Of a stretch of 53,046 nucleotides of DNA, positions 15,786 through 23,375 are shown in pieces. The stretch's first letter is position 1; each line of letters opens with the position of its first letter. Both the position numbers and the translations under genes were made by a program. The notes below the pieces were generated by a model that saw only the letters and a program-made list of their open reading frames with translations, did no database searches and was not told where the DNA came from. Origin of the DNA: Bordetella parapertussis (GTDB lineage: Bacteria > Pseudomonadota > Gammaproteobacteria > Burkholderiales > Burkholderiaceae_B); contig CAMDEF010000025.1 of assembly GCA_945895265.1 (NCBI GenBank), forward strand, positions 1 through 53,046, given 5' to 3'.

Positions 15786-16603
15786 AAATAACTAGTCATC
15801 AATCACGCTCCTCGGCTTCATTTATGCTGAAACCACTCAACACACCGATCACCTCGTGGGTGGGCAAGCGGGTCTGGCTCGTTGGGGCCTCGAGTGGCAT
15901 TGGCGCGGCCCTGGCGCAAGCTCTATTGCAGGCTGGCGCAATTGTGGCGTTGTCGGCACGACGCGCCGACCAACTCGCCATAGTTGCTGCGCCTTATTCA
16001 AATGCAAGCGTGGTACCTTTTGATGTGACAGATACTGAGGCTTGGCCAACGGCGCTTACGAACGTTTTAGAACGCTTAGGTCAGATCGACTTGGTCATAC
16101 TGGGTGCTGCACGCTATGACCCCACGCATAGTTGGCAAATTGATATAGAGCAGGCCGAGAAAAGCTTTGATCTGAACGTGGTCAGTGTCTATCGCGGCTT
16201 GTCAGTGATCGTGCCTCAGTTGTTGGCACAAGGCCATGGTGGGGTGTCTCTGATCGCCAGTATCTCTGGCTACACCGGTTTGCCGCGCGCGCTGATTTAT
16301 GGGGCGACCAAAGCAGCTTTGCAAAACTTGTGCGAGACGCTTTATTTTGAATTAGCGCCAAAAGGACTTGCGGTGTATTTAATCAACCCTGGTTTTGTGC
16401 AAACCCCTATGACTTCAGCCAATGATTTTGAAATGCCCGGTTTAATGACGCCTGAAGCTGCCGCGCAGGCAATCATGCTTGGGTTTGAGCGTGGCCACTT
16501 TGAGATTCGATTTCCAAAGGCCTTTTCGCTTGTACTTCGAGTCATTAGCATGTTGCCCGATCGCTTGCGCTTTGCTCTTTTACATAAGACAACAGGAATG
16601 TGA
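15782..16603 (+). CDS. Short-chain dehydrogenase/reductase (SDR)
   Basis: A 273-residue classical SDR. The cofactor motif is GASSGIG (VWLVGASSGIGAALAQ, about residues 32-47). The acidic FDVTD strand end, Ser in LIASISGYTG and the YGATK active site with Tyr and Lys complete the catalytic set. ARR after the second strand may favour NADPH. The ATG at 15782 overlaps the lipoprotein stop; a second ATG at 15824 would remove a 14-residue polar stretch not usual in SDRs, so the start is uncertain. The likely role is oxidation or reduction of a keto or hydroxyl group on the operon's product; the substrate is unknown. Confidence 0.87.
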   Translation: MKITSHQSRSSASFMLKPLNTPITSWVGKRVWLVGASSGIGAALAQALLQAGAIVALSARRADQLAIVAAPYSNASVVPFDVTDTEAWPTALTNVLERLGQIDLVILGAARYDPTHSWQIDIEQAEKSFDLNVVSVYRGLSVIVPQLLAQGHGGVSLIASISGYTGLPRALIYGATKAALQNLCETLYFELAPKGLAVYLINPGFVQTPMTSANDFEMPGLMTPEAAAQAIMLGFERGHFEIRFPKAFSLVLRVISMLPDRLRFALLHKTTGM

Positions 16604-17037
16604 TGCAGTCTTTTCATGCGCGCTTTGACGAGTTGGCTGAGTGGTTTGAAACCCTGACCCCTGCATCGTTACAGAGTATTGCTTCGGTATATGCCCCGAG
16701 CGCCACGTTTCGCGATCCGTTTAATGATTTGCGCGGAGTGACAAGCGTGCGTCAGGTGTACCAGCACATGTTCGAGACACTTGTTGAACCACGCTTCGTG
16801 ATCACAAGCAAGCTGATTGAATCTGGCAATGCCTTTATGACTTGGCGGTTTCTGTTTACGCTGCGCGGCAAGGCCTATGTGATCGAGGGGGGCACACATT
16901 TCGTCCTCGACGAACAGGGGTTGATTGCGATGCATCGCGATTACTGGGATGCTTCGCAAGAACTCTACGAAAAAATCCCCATTTTAGGTGCGGTACTGCG
17001 AGGCTTAAGGCGAAAATTATCCATTGCTAACGCCTAG
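16603..17037 (+). CDS. SnoaL/NTF2-like protein
   Basis: A 144-residue single-domain protein of the NTF2-like superfamily, last gene of the lipid operon. Typical elements are the N-terminal helix ARFDELAEWFETLTPASLQSIASVYAPSATFRDPFNDLRG, the VRQVYQHMFETL helix, and the strands ending in GGTHFVLDEQGLIAMHRDYWDASQELYEKIPILG. Such conical folds often act as small isomerases, hydratases or ligand carriers. The ATG at 16603 shares bases with the SDR stop (TGATG); a GTG at 16600 is in frame. A strong hairpin terminator follows 15 bp after the stop, which closes the operon. Confidence 0.82.
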   Translation: MQSFHARFDELAEWFETLTPASLQSIASVYAPSATFRDPFNDLRGVTSVRQVYQHMFETLVEPRFVITSKLIESGNAFMTWRFLFTLRGKAYVIEGGTHFVLDEQGLIAMHRDYWDASQELYEKIPILGAVLRGLRRKLSIANA

Positions 17038-17051
17038 CGCAGCGCTGAGCA

Positions 17052-17088
17052 GTCGTAAAAAAAGCCCCTCAGGGACTTTTTTTACGAC
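17052..17088. terminator. Bidirectional rho-independent terminator
   Basis: A 13-bp perfect stem (gtcgtaaaaaaag pairing with ctttttttacgac) encloses a short CCTCAGG core. The run of A on the left and T on the right lets it terminate transcripts from both sides. It lies between the end of the lipid operon (17037) and the end of the leftward symporter gene (17139). Confidence 0.9.
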
Positions 17089-17138
17089 ACCCTTGCAAAA
17101 AATGCTTGGGTAGTCGGTTGCAATTAAACGCTTACATG

Positions 17139-19268
17139 CTATCTGACAGAGTCACCGCGCAGCGTTGGGTAACGCACATGGTCAACCAACTCTTGAATGT
17201 CTTTACGTGGCGCTGGGGTAAGCAAGCTGACGATGATAATCAGCGCGAAACCCAGCGGTACACCAAAGACACCGGCAGAAATTGGCAGGATGCCGTACCA
17301 CAACTCGATTGGCGAGGTCACGCCAAAGACGCCGCGCAGCCAGGGCTGTGTGGTGACCATGTAGTAGAACGTGACACTCAAACCACCGGACATACCAACG
17401 ATTGCTCCCCATTTGTTTGCACGCTTCCAGAAAATACCCAGAGTGAGTGCCGGGAAAAACGCTGCAGCCGCAAATGAGAACGCCGCAGACACTAAGAACA
17501 AAATATCCGCCGGTTTTTGCGCTGCCACATAGGCTGCAGCTAACGCGACGACTAGCAACAAGATTTTTGAAATCAAGACCCGACGCGCAGTGGGTGCGTT
17601 GGGATTGATCATCTTGTAGTAGAGGTCGTGCGACAAAGCGTTTGCGATCGTCAGCAGCAAGCCGTCTGCCGTTGAGAGCGCAGCAGCTAAACCGCCAGCA
17701 GCAACCATACCTGAGACCACGTAGGGCAAGCCACCAATCTCTGGTGTGGCCAACACCACGATATCGCCACCGATACGGATTTCACCTAATTGGAGAATGC
17801 CGTCTTTATTAATATCAATAATTGACAACAGGTTAGGGTCGACAGTACTCCACTGCGCGATCCAGGCGGGCAGCTTGTCAAACGGCGTGCCCACTAAGAC
17901 ATGGAACATTTCATACTTGACCAGAACGGCGAGCGCCGGTGCGGTGAAGTACAGCAAGAAAATGAAAAACAACGACCAGGTCACAGACTCGCGCGCTTGT
18001 TTGACTGAAGGCGTTGTGTAATAACGCATCAGAATGTGCGGTAAAGCCGCCGTACCAACCATCAAGCAAAAGATCAAAGCCAAGAAGTTTCGACGCGAAG
18101 TATCGAACGCTGTTTTGGCTTTTTCATCGCCGTTCGGGTCGCCTGCGAATTGATTGGCATGCCGCGGCATACCACCTAGAGGCGCTGTACGAGCTGCGTT
18201 TGCCGCTTTATCTCTGGTGTACTGGGCTTTCGCGGCGGCCTCGTTGGCTGGAAGTGCTGCCAAGGCTTTTGCTGCGGCGTCTTGCTGTGCTTTAGGCGCG
18301 TTGGCCGACTTTAAATCAGCAACAGCTTTTTCTGCTGCAGCCTTGTCGGCCGCCATTGCGGCGGGCACATTTTTAAGTTTCGCGTCGGCATCATCGGCAC
18401 GTTTTTTAAACGCAGCGATCACTTCAAGCTCTTTAGGGTCTTTCAGCAGTTGTGCTTCTTTTGCTGTGACCTTCTCAAGCTGGTAGCCGTAGATCGCCTG
18501 CGGGATTGGATTGCCGGTTTGTTTGACTGAGAGCCAAACCACAGGAATCATGTAGGCGATGATCAGGATGATGTACTGTGCAACTTGAGTCCAGGTCACG
18601 GCACGCATACCGCCCAAGAACGAACAAACCAGAATACCGCCCAATCCCAAGAAGATACCAATTTCAAAAGGCACGCCAGACAAGCGTGTGGTGATGAGGC
18701 CCACGCCATAGATCTGGGCCACAACATAGGTAAATGAGCACAAAATGGCGGCAATAATACCAAGCAATCTTGGCAGGTTGCCGTCGTAGCGCTCGCCTAA
18801 GAAGTCAGGGATGGTGAATTGCCCAAACTTACGCAGGTAGGGTGCTAAAAACAATGCAACCAAACAATAGCCGCCGGTCCAGCCCATCACGAAGGCTAGG
18901 CCACTATAGCCGGTCAAATACAACGTACCCGCCATACCAATAAATGATGCAGCTGACATCCAGTCGGCCCCAGTCGCCATGCCGTTATACAAGGCTGGTA
19001 CTCGGCGACCTGCAACGTAGTATTCAGCGGCGTCATTGGTGCGACTCATGACGCCAATGCCTGCATAGAGCAAGACTGTGGCTGCTAAAAAGATGTAACC
19101 GATCCAGGCACGGGTCAGCCCCATCTGTTCAGCAACAGCCAGCACACACACGAAGGCAATAAAGCCACCGGTGTACCAGGTATAAACTTTATTCAGTTGT
19201 TTTTTGAACGCTGAGTTGGTGGTATTTGACGAAAACATACCACCCTCGTTAGGTGTCATTCCGGCCAT
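17139..19268 (-). CDS. Sodium:solute symporter large subunit with Ala/Lys-rich cytoplasmic or periplasmic insert
   Basis: A 709-residue SSS-family transporter. Membrane segments include AEYYVAGRRVPALYNGMATGADWMSAASFIGMAG and the conserved GGLAAALSTADGLLLTIANALSHDLYY, the family sodium-site signature. It is coupled to a DUF4212 small subunit (1 bp gap), the pair known as the VC_2705-type symporter, thought to take up short carboxylates such as acetate. Between about residues 275 and 375 there is a long hydrophilic stretch rich in Ala, Lys and Asp (AAEKAVADLKSA, AAAKALAALPAN, AAKAQYTRDKA), followed by RRNFLALIF. Whether this insert is usual for the clade I cannot check. The start MAGMTP is close to the preceding stop and needs coupling. 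Confidence 0.88.
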   Translation of the reverse strand: MAGMTPNEGGMFSSNTTNSAFKKQLNKVYTWYTGGFIAFVCVLAVAEQMGLTRAWIGYIFLAATVLLYAGIGVMSRTNDAAEYYVAGRRVPALYNGMATGADWMSAASFIGMAGTLYLTGYSGLAFVMGWTGGYCLVALFLAPYLRKFGQFTIPDFLGERYDGNLPRLLGIIAAILCSFTYVVAQIYGVGLITTRLSGVPFEIGIFLGLGGILVCSFLGGMRAVTWTQVAQYIILIIAYMIPVVWLSVKQTGNPIPQAIYGYQLEKVTAKEAQLLKDPKELEVIAAFKKRADDADAKLKNVPAAMAADKAAAEKAVADLKSANAPKAQQDAAAKALAALPANEAAAKAQYTRDKAANAARTAPLGGMPRHANQFAGDPNGDEKAKTAFDTSRRNFLALIFCLMVGTAALPHILMRYYTTPSVKQARESVTWSLFFIFLLYFTAPALAVLVKYEMFHVLVGTPFDKLPAWIAQWSTVDPNLLSIIDINKDGILQLGEIRIGGDIVVLATPEIGGLPYVVSGMVAAGGLAAALSTADGLLLTIANALSHDLYYKMINPNAPTARRVLISKILLLVVALAAAYVAAQKPADILFLVSAAFSFAAAAFFPALTLGIFWKRANKWGAIVGMSGGLSVTFYYMVTTQPWLRGVFGVTSPIELWYGILPISAGVFGVPLGFALIIIVSLLTPAPRKDIQELVDHVRYPTLRGDSVR

Positions 19269-19269
19269 G

Positions 19270-19533
19270 TTATTCGTCCTCGTCTTCGCTCACGCCGTGC
19301 TGCACGTCGAGCTTGTTCATGAAATTGGCATAAAACCAAATAATCAGGCAATACACCACCAAGGACCCTTGCGCTCCCATCCAGAAGCTAAAAGGCCAGC
19401 CAAAAAAAGTGAAGTTCAAGTCGCGGGCAAAATAGCTCACGACAAAGGTGACCACAAACCAGATAAACAACAAGATCGATGTGATCCTTAAATTTGTTTG
19501 CCAGTAGGTCCGATGTTTTTCGGTTAGTTGCAC
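19270..19533 (-). CDS. DUF4212 symporter small subunit
   Basis: An 87-residue protein with two membrane helices: ITSILLFIWFVVTFVVSYFAR and FSFWMGAQGSLVVYCLIIWFYANFMNKLD. It has the family features RTYWQTNLRI at the start and an acidic tail ending in EDEDE. It is the predicted small partner of the SSS symporter, whose ATG comes one base after this stop, and the two are almost certainly one translational unit. Upstream, a GGAGG-type site (gaggcatcaccg in sense orientation) precedes the ATG. Confidence 0.88.
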   Translation of the reverse strand: MQLTEKHRTYWQTNLRITSILLFIWFVVTFVVSYFARDLNFTFFGWPFSFWMGAQGSLVVYCLIIWFYANFMNKLDVQHGVSEDEDE

Positions 19534-19683
19534 GGTGATGCCTCCTCTGCGTTTTTACAGGCCAGATTGCTCTGGGTTATCTCAGTTTTGACTCGGCCTA
19601 GGCCTCGTCGGATCTTAAAAAAGTAAAGCTATAAAAAAAGCGGTGTTGCAAGACAAATAACAAATGACAAAAAAGAGCCAACT

Positions 19684-19774
19684 ATCTCAAATCTCAAATC
19701 TCAGATCTCAAATCTCAAATCTCAAATCTCAAATATCGAATCTCAAATCTCAAATCTCAAATATCGAATCTCAA
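19684..19774. repeat. Heptanucleotide tandem repeat, 13 copies
   Basis: Thirteen consecutive 7-bp units cover 91 bp. Ten are atctcaa, one is atctcag, and two (19733 and 19761) are atatcga. The two variants are 28 bp apart, which shows a higher-order duplication of four units. The array lies 9 bp beyond the stop of the leftward TPR gene and 150 bp upstream of the symporter small subunit. Confidence 0.95.
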
Positions 19775-19782
19775 ATAAAGCT

Positions 19783-20349
19783 TCACCCAGACAATCCTGT
19801 TTCGCGCTCAAGTTGCGCGGCAAATTTTGGTTCAAAGCCCTTCAGATGTTTGATAATTTTTTGGGCGGCATCGGGCGCACCGCGGTCGAGATGGACGCGA
19901 GCCAGTTGATACCAGGCGTAGGGGCTCATCGGCTGCAGTTTGGTATTTTGCTCGAGCGCCTCAGTGGCCTCGACTAAGCGACCTTGCTCGATCAAGACCA
20001 AGCCCAAACCATACCAAGCCTGATCTAGCTTAGGGTTGAGCGCTAAGGCGCGACGAAACGAAGACTCTGCATCACTGAGGTGCCCCAGCTCTTGTTGAAG
20101 ATACCCAAGGTTGAACCAGGCCGAAACCGGAGCGCGCTCATCGCTCACCAAGCGTTGATAGACGCTGACTGCGCCAGCCTGATCACCACTTTCAGCTTTT
20201 AAATGAGCGAGACTTGAAAGTGCGTACACGTCTTTGGGGTTGCGCGCTAGCATGTCTGTAAAGATATCAGTCGCTTTCTTTTTGGCGCCGAAAACGATGC
20301 AGGTAATGGCCGCCCACTTATGCCAATGCCACGTGAAGTCAATATTCAT
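19783..20349 (-). CDS. TPR (tetratricopeptide repeat) protein
   Basis: A 188-residue protein with about four tetratricopeptide repeats. Examples are VYALSSLAHLKAESGDQAGAVSVYQRLV, SAWFNLGYLQQELGHLSDAESSFRRALALNP, QAWYGLGLVLIEQGRLVEATEALEQNTKLQP and YAWYQLARVHLDRGAPDAAQKIIKHL, each a helix pair with the Gly/Ala/Leu pattern. The N-terminus carries an odd, Trp/His-rich segment (FTWHWHKWAAITCIVFGAKKKA) that may touch the membrane. TPRs mediate protein contacts; the partner is not known. I chose the ATG at 20349, which overlaps the TGA of the upstream membrane protein (ATGA). The two probably work together. Confidence 0.8.
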   Translation of the reverse strand: MNIDFTWHWHKWAAITCIVFGAKKKATDIFTDMLARNPKDVYALSSLAHLKAESGDQAGAVSVYQRLVSDERAPVSAWFNLGYLQQELGHLSDAESSFRRALALNPKLDQAWYGLGLVLIEQGRLVEATEALEQNTKLQPMSPYAWYQLARVHLDRGAPDAAQKIIKHLKGFEPKFAAQLERETGLSG

Positions 20350-20642
20350 TTGCATGTCTGCACCCCAACTGACACACAGTGCTCAATTTTGACGACTGTC
20401 ACAGTGAGGTAAAGCGCCGCCACAACACAAAACGCGACAAAGGGATGATGGCGCGGGGCGATTTGTTTAGGAGAAATCAATGCTGCCAAGAAAGTCCAAG
20501 GCTTGTTGATCACTTCAAAAAGTTGATAAAACAAGTTGGTGTCTCGCTTAGCGCCTGCAAGAATAAACAATAGACCCTGACCGGCAAGTGCCCAAAGGCC
20601 AATGTATAAGATGAGTTGCAGAAGGTTCAAAATAAATAACAA
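20346..20642 (-). CDS. Small two-helix membrane protein of unknown function
   Basis: A 98-residue protein with an N-terminal hydrophobic segment (residues 1-30, FILNLLQLILYIGLWALAGQGLLFILAG) and a second one near 67-84 (VAFCVVAALYLTVTVV). A loop between them carries FYQLFEVINKPWTFLAALISPKQIAPRHHP, and a Cys-containing tail follows. It starts with TTG at 20642; GGAG sits 7 bases upstream in the mRNA sense, which supports it. I recognise the pairing with a TPR gene in related bacteria only loosely and do not assign a function. Its stop overlaps the TPR start by 4 bp. Confidence 0.65.
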   Translation of the reverse strand: MLFILNLLQLILYIGLWALAGQGLLFILAGAKRDTNLFYQLFEVINKPWTFLAALISPKQIAPRHHPFVAFCVVAALYLTVTVVKIEHCVSVGVQTCK

Positions 20643-20974
20643 CTGATGTCTCCGTCAAAAGCTTTTGCGCGCTCAACTGCGCCTGTTATCGCTGTTAACT
20701 TGCGCTAATGTAAGGTCTGTATCTGACGCGTGACTGACACGCGTGTGGCAATCAAACACCAGTCTGTCTGCGAACCCAATTTGCTTTAAACGCCTAGTAT
20801 TTTCCCTTAGGCGTTAACCCTATTTCGTACGTGTCAGCAGCCATTAGGATGAAGATTTACACAGGGTCCGTCCTCGCGATCTAGATGAAGGTGCGCGGCG
20901 GAATAGTCGCCGTGCTTTGGGTGAAGGTGCACAGCAGAATAGTTGTCGCCCTTAGGTTGAAGGTGCCCAGTCAC
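20643..20974. other. 332-bp gene-free region with inverted and tandem repeats
   Basis: No credible gene is seen here. It holds the upstream region of the small membrane-protein gene and the downstream region of the sensor kinase. An inverted repeat lies at 20789-20815 (aacgccta, 11-base loop, taggcgtt); it lacks a T-run, so it may be an operator or a weak hairpin. A 36-bp tandem repeat is listed separately. Confidence 0.6.
20886..20970. repeat. 36-bp tandem repeat, two full copies plus a partial third
   Basis: Units start at 20886, 20922 and 20958 with tgaaggtgc, exactly 36 bp apart. The first two share the core gaatagt and differ at scattered sites; the third stops after 13 bases (20970). 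The array ends 5 bp before the stop of the leftward sensor kinase gene. Confidence 0.8.
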
Positions 20975-22471
20975 TCAGTCGTTGAGGCTAGAGTTTGCAA
21001 GGAAGCTCAATTCAAAACGGGCACCTGTTGCACCATTGTCGGTTTCAGAAACATCACTGATACAGACGTCGGCTCGATGACGTTGCGCGATCTCCTTAAC
21101 GATGGCTAGTCCTAAACCGCTACCCTCCGCCTTTGCGCCAAGAACCCGATAGAAACGATCAAACACGCGAGAGCGCTCTTCGGGCAAAATGCCCGGGCCA
21201 GAGTCTTGCACAGAGAGCACAATGGTGTCCAAGCGTTCAGTCACCGCCACGGTGATGTGCCCAGGCGCCGGGGTGTAGCGCAAGGCGTTATCAATCAGGT
21301 TATTGATCGCCTCGGCTAAAAGAATTGGCTCCGCGTTAATCATGAGGGGGTGATCAGGGCCTTCAAAGCCAATATCCAGGCCTTGCCTGAGTGCTTGATC
21401 TACCCATAACAACGTCTGTTCGCGCGCGAGCGCCACGAGGTCAGTTGGGCTGAGTTTGAGTTCGTTGGGATTCTCTGCCGAGGCCATCAACAACAATTGA
21501 TTCACTAAGCGAGTGGCACGTTGCGTACCTTGAACAATTTGCAGCAGACTCGCATGCGTTTGCGTCTGAACGTCACTGCGCAGCGCGAGCTCCGCCTGTG
21601 TGCGTAAACCAGCCAGCGGCGTCTTGAGTTGGTGTGCCGCGTCGGCAACAAAGCGCCGTTGAGTCAGAACGTTGGCCTCGAGCCTGACCAAGAGATGATT
21701 CATGGCTGTGATCAAGGGTTCAATTTCTGATGGGGCAGCATGGCGGTCGATTGGCGATAAATCGTCTGGTCGCCGAGCACGTAAGCGTTTTTGTAGGGCG
21801 TTGATGGGCGCGATGCCGCTTGATAGTCCAAACCAAATCAAGAACGCTGCAATAGGAAGTACAAAAAACTGCGGAAAAATCACGCCTTTAATGATGTCGT
21901 TGGCGAATTGCGTACGTTGATCGACTGACTCAGCCGCGAGTAAAAGTACGGGAGCGCTATTGCGTTGACCAAAATCGTTCCATAAGTAGGCCACACGAAT
22001 CTCAAAATCTCGCAGATTGTAATTTTGGTAGTAGACGTGATTTTTTTTCTCGTGCGCAGCGAGTTGAGGAGAGGGCAGTTCGGCATCCCCCCCGAGAAGT
22101 TCTCCGCTGCTCGTTGTGACCTTCCAAAAAACACCATCGTTTTCTCGTGTGCGTAAGGCCAGACGCGCGGGCGCTGAAATCTTTAACACAGCATTGTTAT
22201 CTTCAATTTCTACCTGCTGTCCCAAAATCAATAGGGCGTTGGCTAAATTTTTGTCGAAAGGACCATTCGCTAGGTTTTGAGCGACCACGTAGGTAATGGC
22301 AATACTCATTGGCCATAACAAAAAAAGTGGCGCAAGGAGCCAATCGAGAATTTCACCCAGCAGAGAGCGGCGAATGGGAGCATCAAGCCCCTCTGACCCT
22401 TCCGCAGGTTGACCGGTGTCGGCTTCGCTGATTGGCAGTATGTGCGTAGGAATGACGCTTGAGCTTTGCAT
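20975..22471 (-). CDS. TctE-type sensor histidine kinase
   Basis: A 498-residue membrane histidine kinase. It has a hydrophobic segment near residues 40-65 (WLLAPLFLLWPMSIAITYVVAQ), a periplasmic sensor part, a second membrane segment near 205 (VIFPQFFVLPIAAFLIWFGL), then the HisKA box RRFVADAAHQLKTPLAGLRTQ with the phospho-accepting His. The ATPase motifs are NLIDNALRYTP, DSGPGILPEERSRVFDRFYR and GSGLGLAIVKEIAQRH. The architecture matches kinases that sense tri- and dicarboxylates. It forms a pair with the response regulator 33 bp upstream on the same strand. No tctCBA-type transporter is adjacent, so the ligand and target are unknown. Confidence 0.9.
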   Translation of the reverse strand: MQSSSVIPTHILPISEADTGQPAEGSEGLDAPIRRSLLGEILDWLLAPLFLLWPMSIAITYVVAQNLANGPFDKNLANALLILGQQVEIEDNNAVLKISAPARLALRTRENDGVFWKVTTSSGELLGGDAELPSPQLAAHEKKNHVYYQNYNLRDFEIRVAYLWNDFGQRNSAPVLLLAAESVDQRTQFANDIIKGVIFPQFFVLPIAAFLIWFGLSSGIAPINALQKRLRARRPDDLSPIDRHAAPSEIEPLITAMNHLLVRLEANVLTQRRFVADAAHQLKTPLAGLRTQAELALRSDVQTQTHASLLQIVQGTQRATRLVNQLLLMASAENPNELKLSPTDLVALAREQTLLWVDQALRQGLDIGFEGPDHPLMINAEPILLAEAINNLIDNALRYTPAPGHITVAVTERLDTIVLSVQDSGPGILPEERSRVFDRFYRVLGAKAEGSGLGLAIVKEIAQRHRADVCISDVSETDNGATGARFELSFLANSSLND

Positions 22472-22503
22472 AACGGCCGCCGATGTCTGAAGGCGTTGAT
22501 CCT

Positions 22504-23193
22504 TCAGCGTTGAGTGACTGATGCCGAAGGCTCACGCTCAAGGCAGTAACCAAGCCCGCGAACGGTTGCAATTTTGACGCCGCTGTCCTCTAGCTTCTTA
22601 CGGAGGCGATGTACATACACTTCGATCGCGTTTGAACTGACCTCTTCGCCCCATTCGCAAAGATGATCAACTATTTGGGTTTTGCTGACCATCCGACCAC
22701 TGCGTGTCAACAAGATTTCGAGCAAACTGACTTCACGAGCCGACAGCTCAAGCGGTTGATCATTGACCGAGGCGACTCGGCCGGTTTGATCGAACTCAAG
22801 TTTGCCATGACGCAAAAGCGTGCCGCCGCCGCCAGCACCACGCCGGGCAAGTGCCCGCACGCGCGCCTCAAGCTCTGACAGAGAAAAAGGTTTAGCCATG
22901 TAGTCATCGGCGCCGTGATCTAAGCCCTTGACCCGTTGCTCGATACTGTCGGCTGCCGTAAGTATCAATACAGGTAGGCGCGATTGGCGCGCCCGCAACC
23001 GGCTAAGCACATCGAGACCCGATAGCCGCGGTAGGCCTAAATCAAGAATGAGAAGGTCGAACTCTTGTGCCATCAGTGCGGCGTCTGCTGCGATACCATC
23101 AGTGACTGTATCGACCGCGTAGCCATGCTGACGCAACGACCGCGTCAGGCCATCAGTCAAAATACTATCGTCTTCTGCGATGAGAATACGCAT
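22504..23193 (-). CDS. OmpR/TctD-type response regulator
   Basis: A 229-residue two-domain response regulator. The receiver domain shows the acidic pair in AEDDSILTDGL, the phospho-acceptor Asp in LLILDLGLPRLSG (about residue 51), the Thr in LILTAAD and the Lys in DYMAKPFSL. The C-terminal winged helix has EVSLLEILLTRSGRMVSKTQIVDHLCEW and SNAIEVYVHRLRKKLEDSGVKIATVRGLGY. It precedes its cognate TctE-like kinase. Its start lies 182 bp from recA, divergently transcribed; the shared gap contains the recA LexA box but no clear operator for this protein. Confidence 0.93.
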   Translation of the reverse strand: MRILIAEDDSILTDGLTRSLRQHGYAVDTVTDGIAADAALMAQEFDLLILDLGLPRLSGLDVLSRLRARQSRLPVLILTAADSIEQRVKGLDHGADDYMAKPFSLSELEARVRALARRGAGGGGTLLRHGKLEFDQTGRVASVNDQPLELSAREVSLLEILLTRSGRMVSKTQIVDHLCEWGEEVSSNAIEVYVHRLRKKLEDSGVKIATVRGLGYCLEREPSASVTQR

Positions 23194-23321
23194 GGTTCGA
23201 AAGAGCCGTGTGACAACAACGAGAACCTATTCTGTCATAGCATCTAGGATCTGCCTACGAAGTTAGTTCTAATTTCGGGTAAACCCTAGTTTTGCACACC
23301 GTTGTAAAAAAACCTTGCGGT

Positions 23322-23341
23322 ACTGTTTATATGTACAGTAC
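23322..23341. promoter_or_regulatory. LexA (SOS) box upstream of recA
   Basis: The 20-bp site has the exact LexA core CTGT-N8-ACAG with flanking TA on each side, a near-perfect match to the gammaproteobacterial and betaproteobacterial consensus. It lies 35 bp before the recA ATG. It predicts LexA repression and DNA-damage induction of recA. A LexA gene is not in the window. Confidence 0.93.
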
Positions 23342-23375
23342 AATTGATTTATTGATTTCTACTTAAAGGATAGTC

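Noticed and set aside
19664..19909. 81-residue frame reading QISNLKS repeats
   Set aside because: It arises from the 7-bp repeat, which reads as a seven-residue cycle in any frame, and its second half is antisense to the TPR gene.
20885..21109. 74-residue rightward frame after the sensor kinase
   Set aside because: It runs through the 36-bp repeat and the antisense of the kinase end, with no ribosome site or family resemblance.
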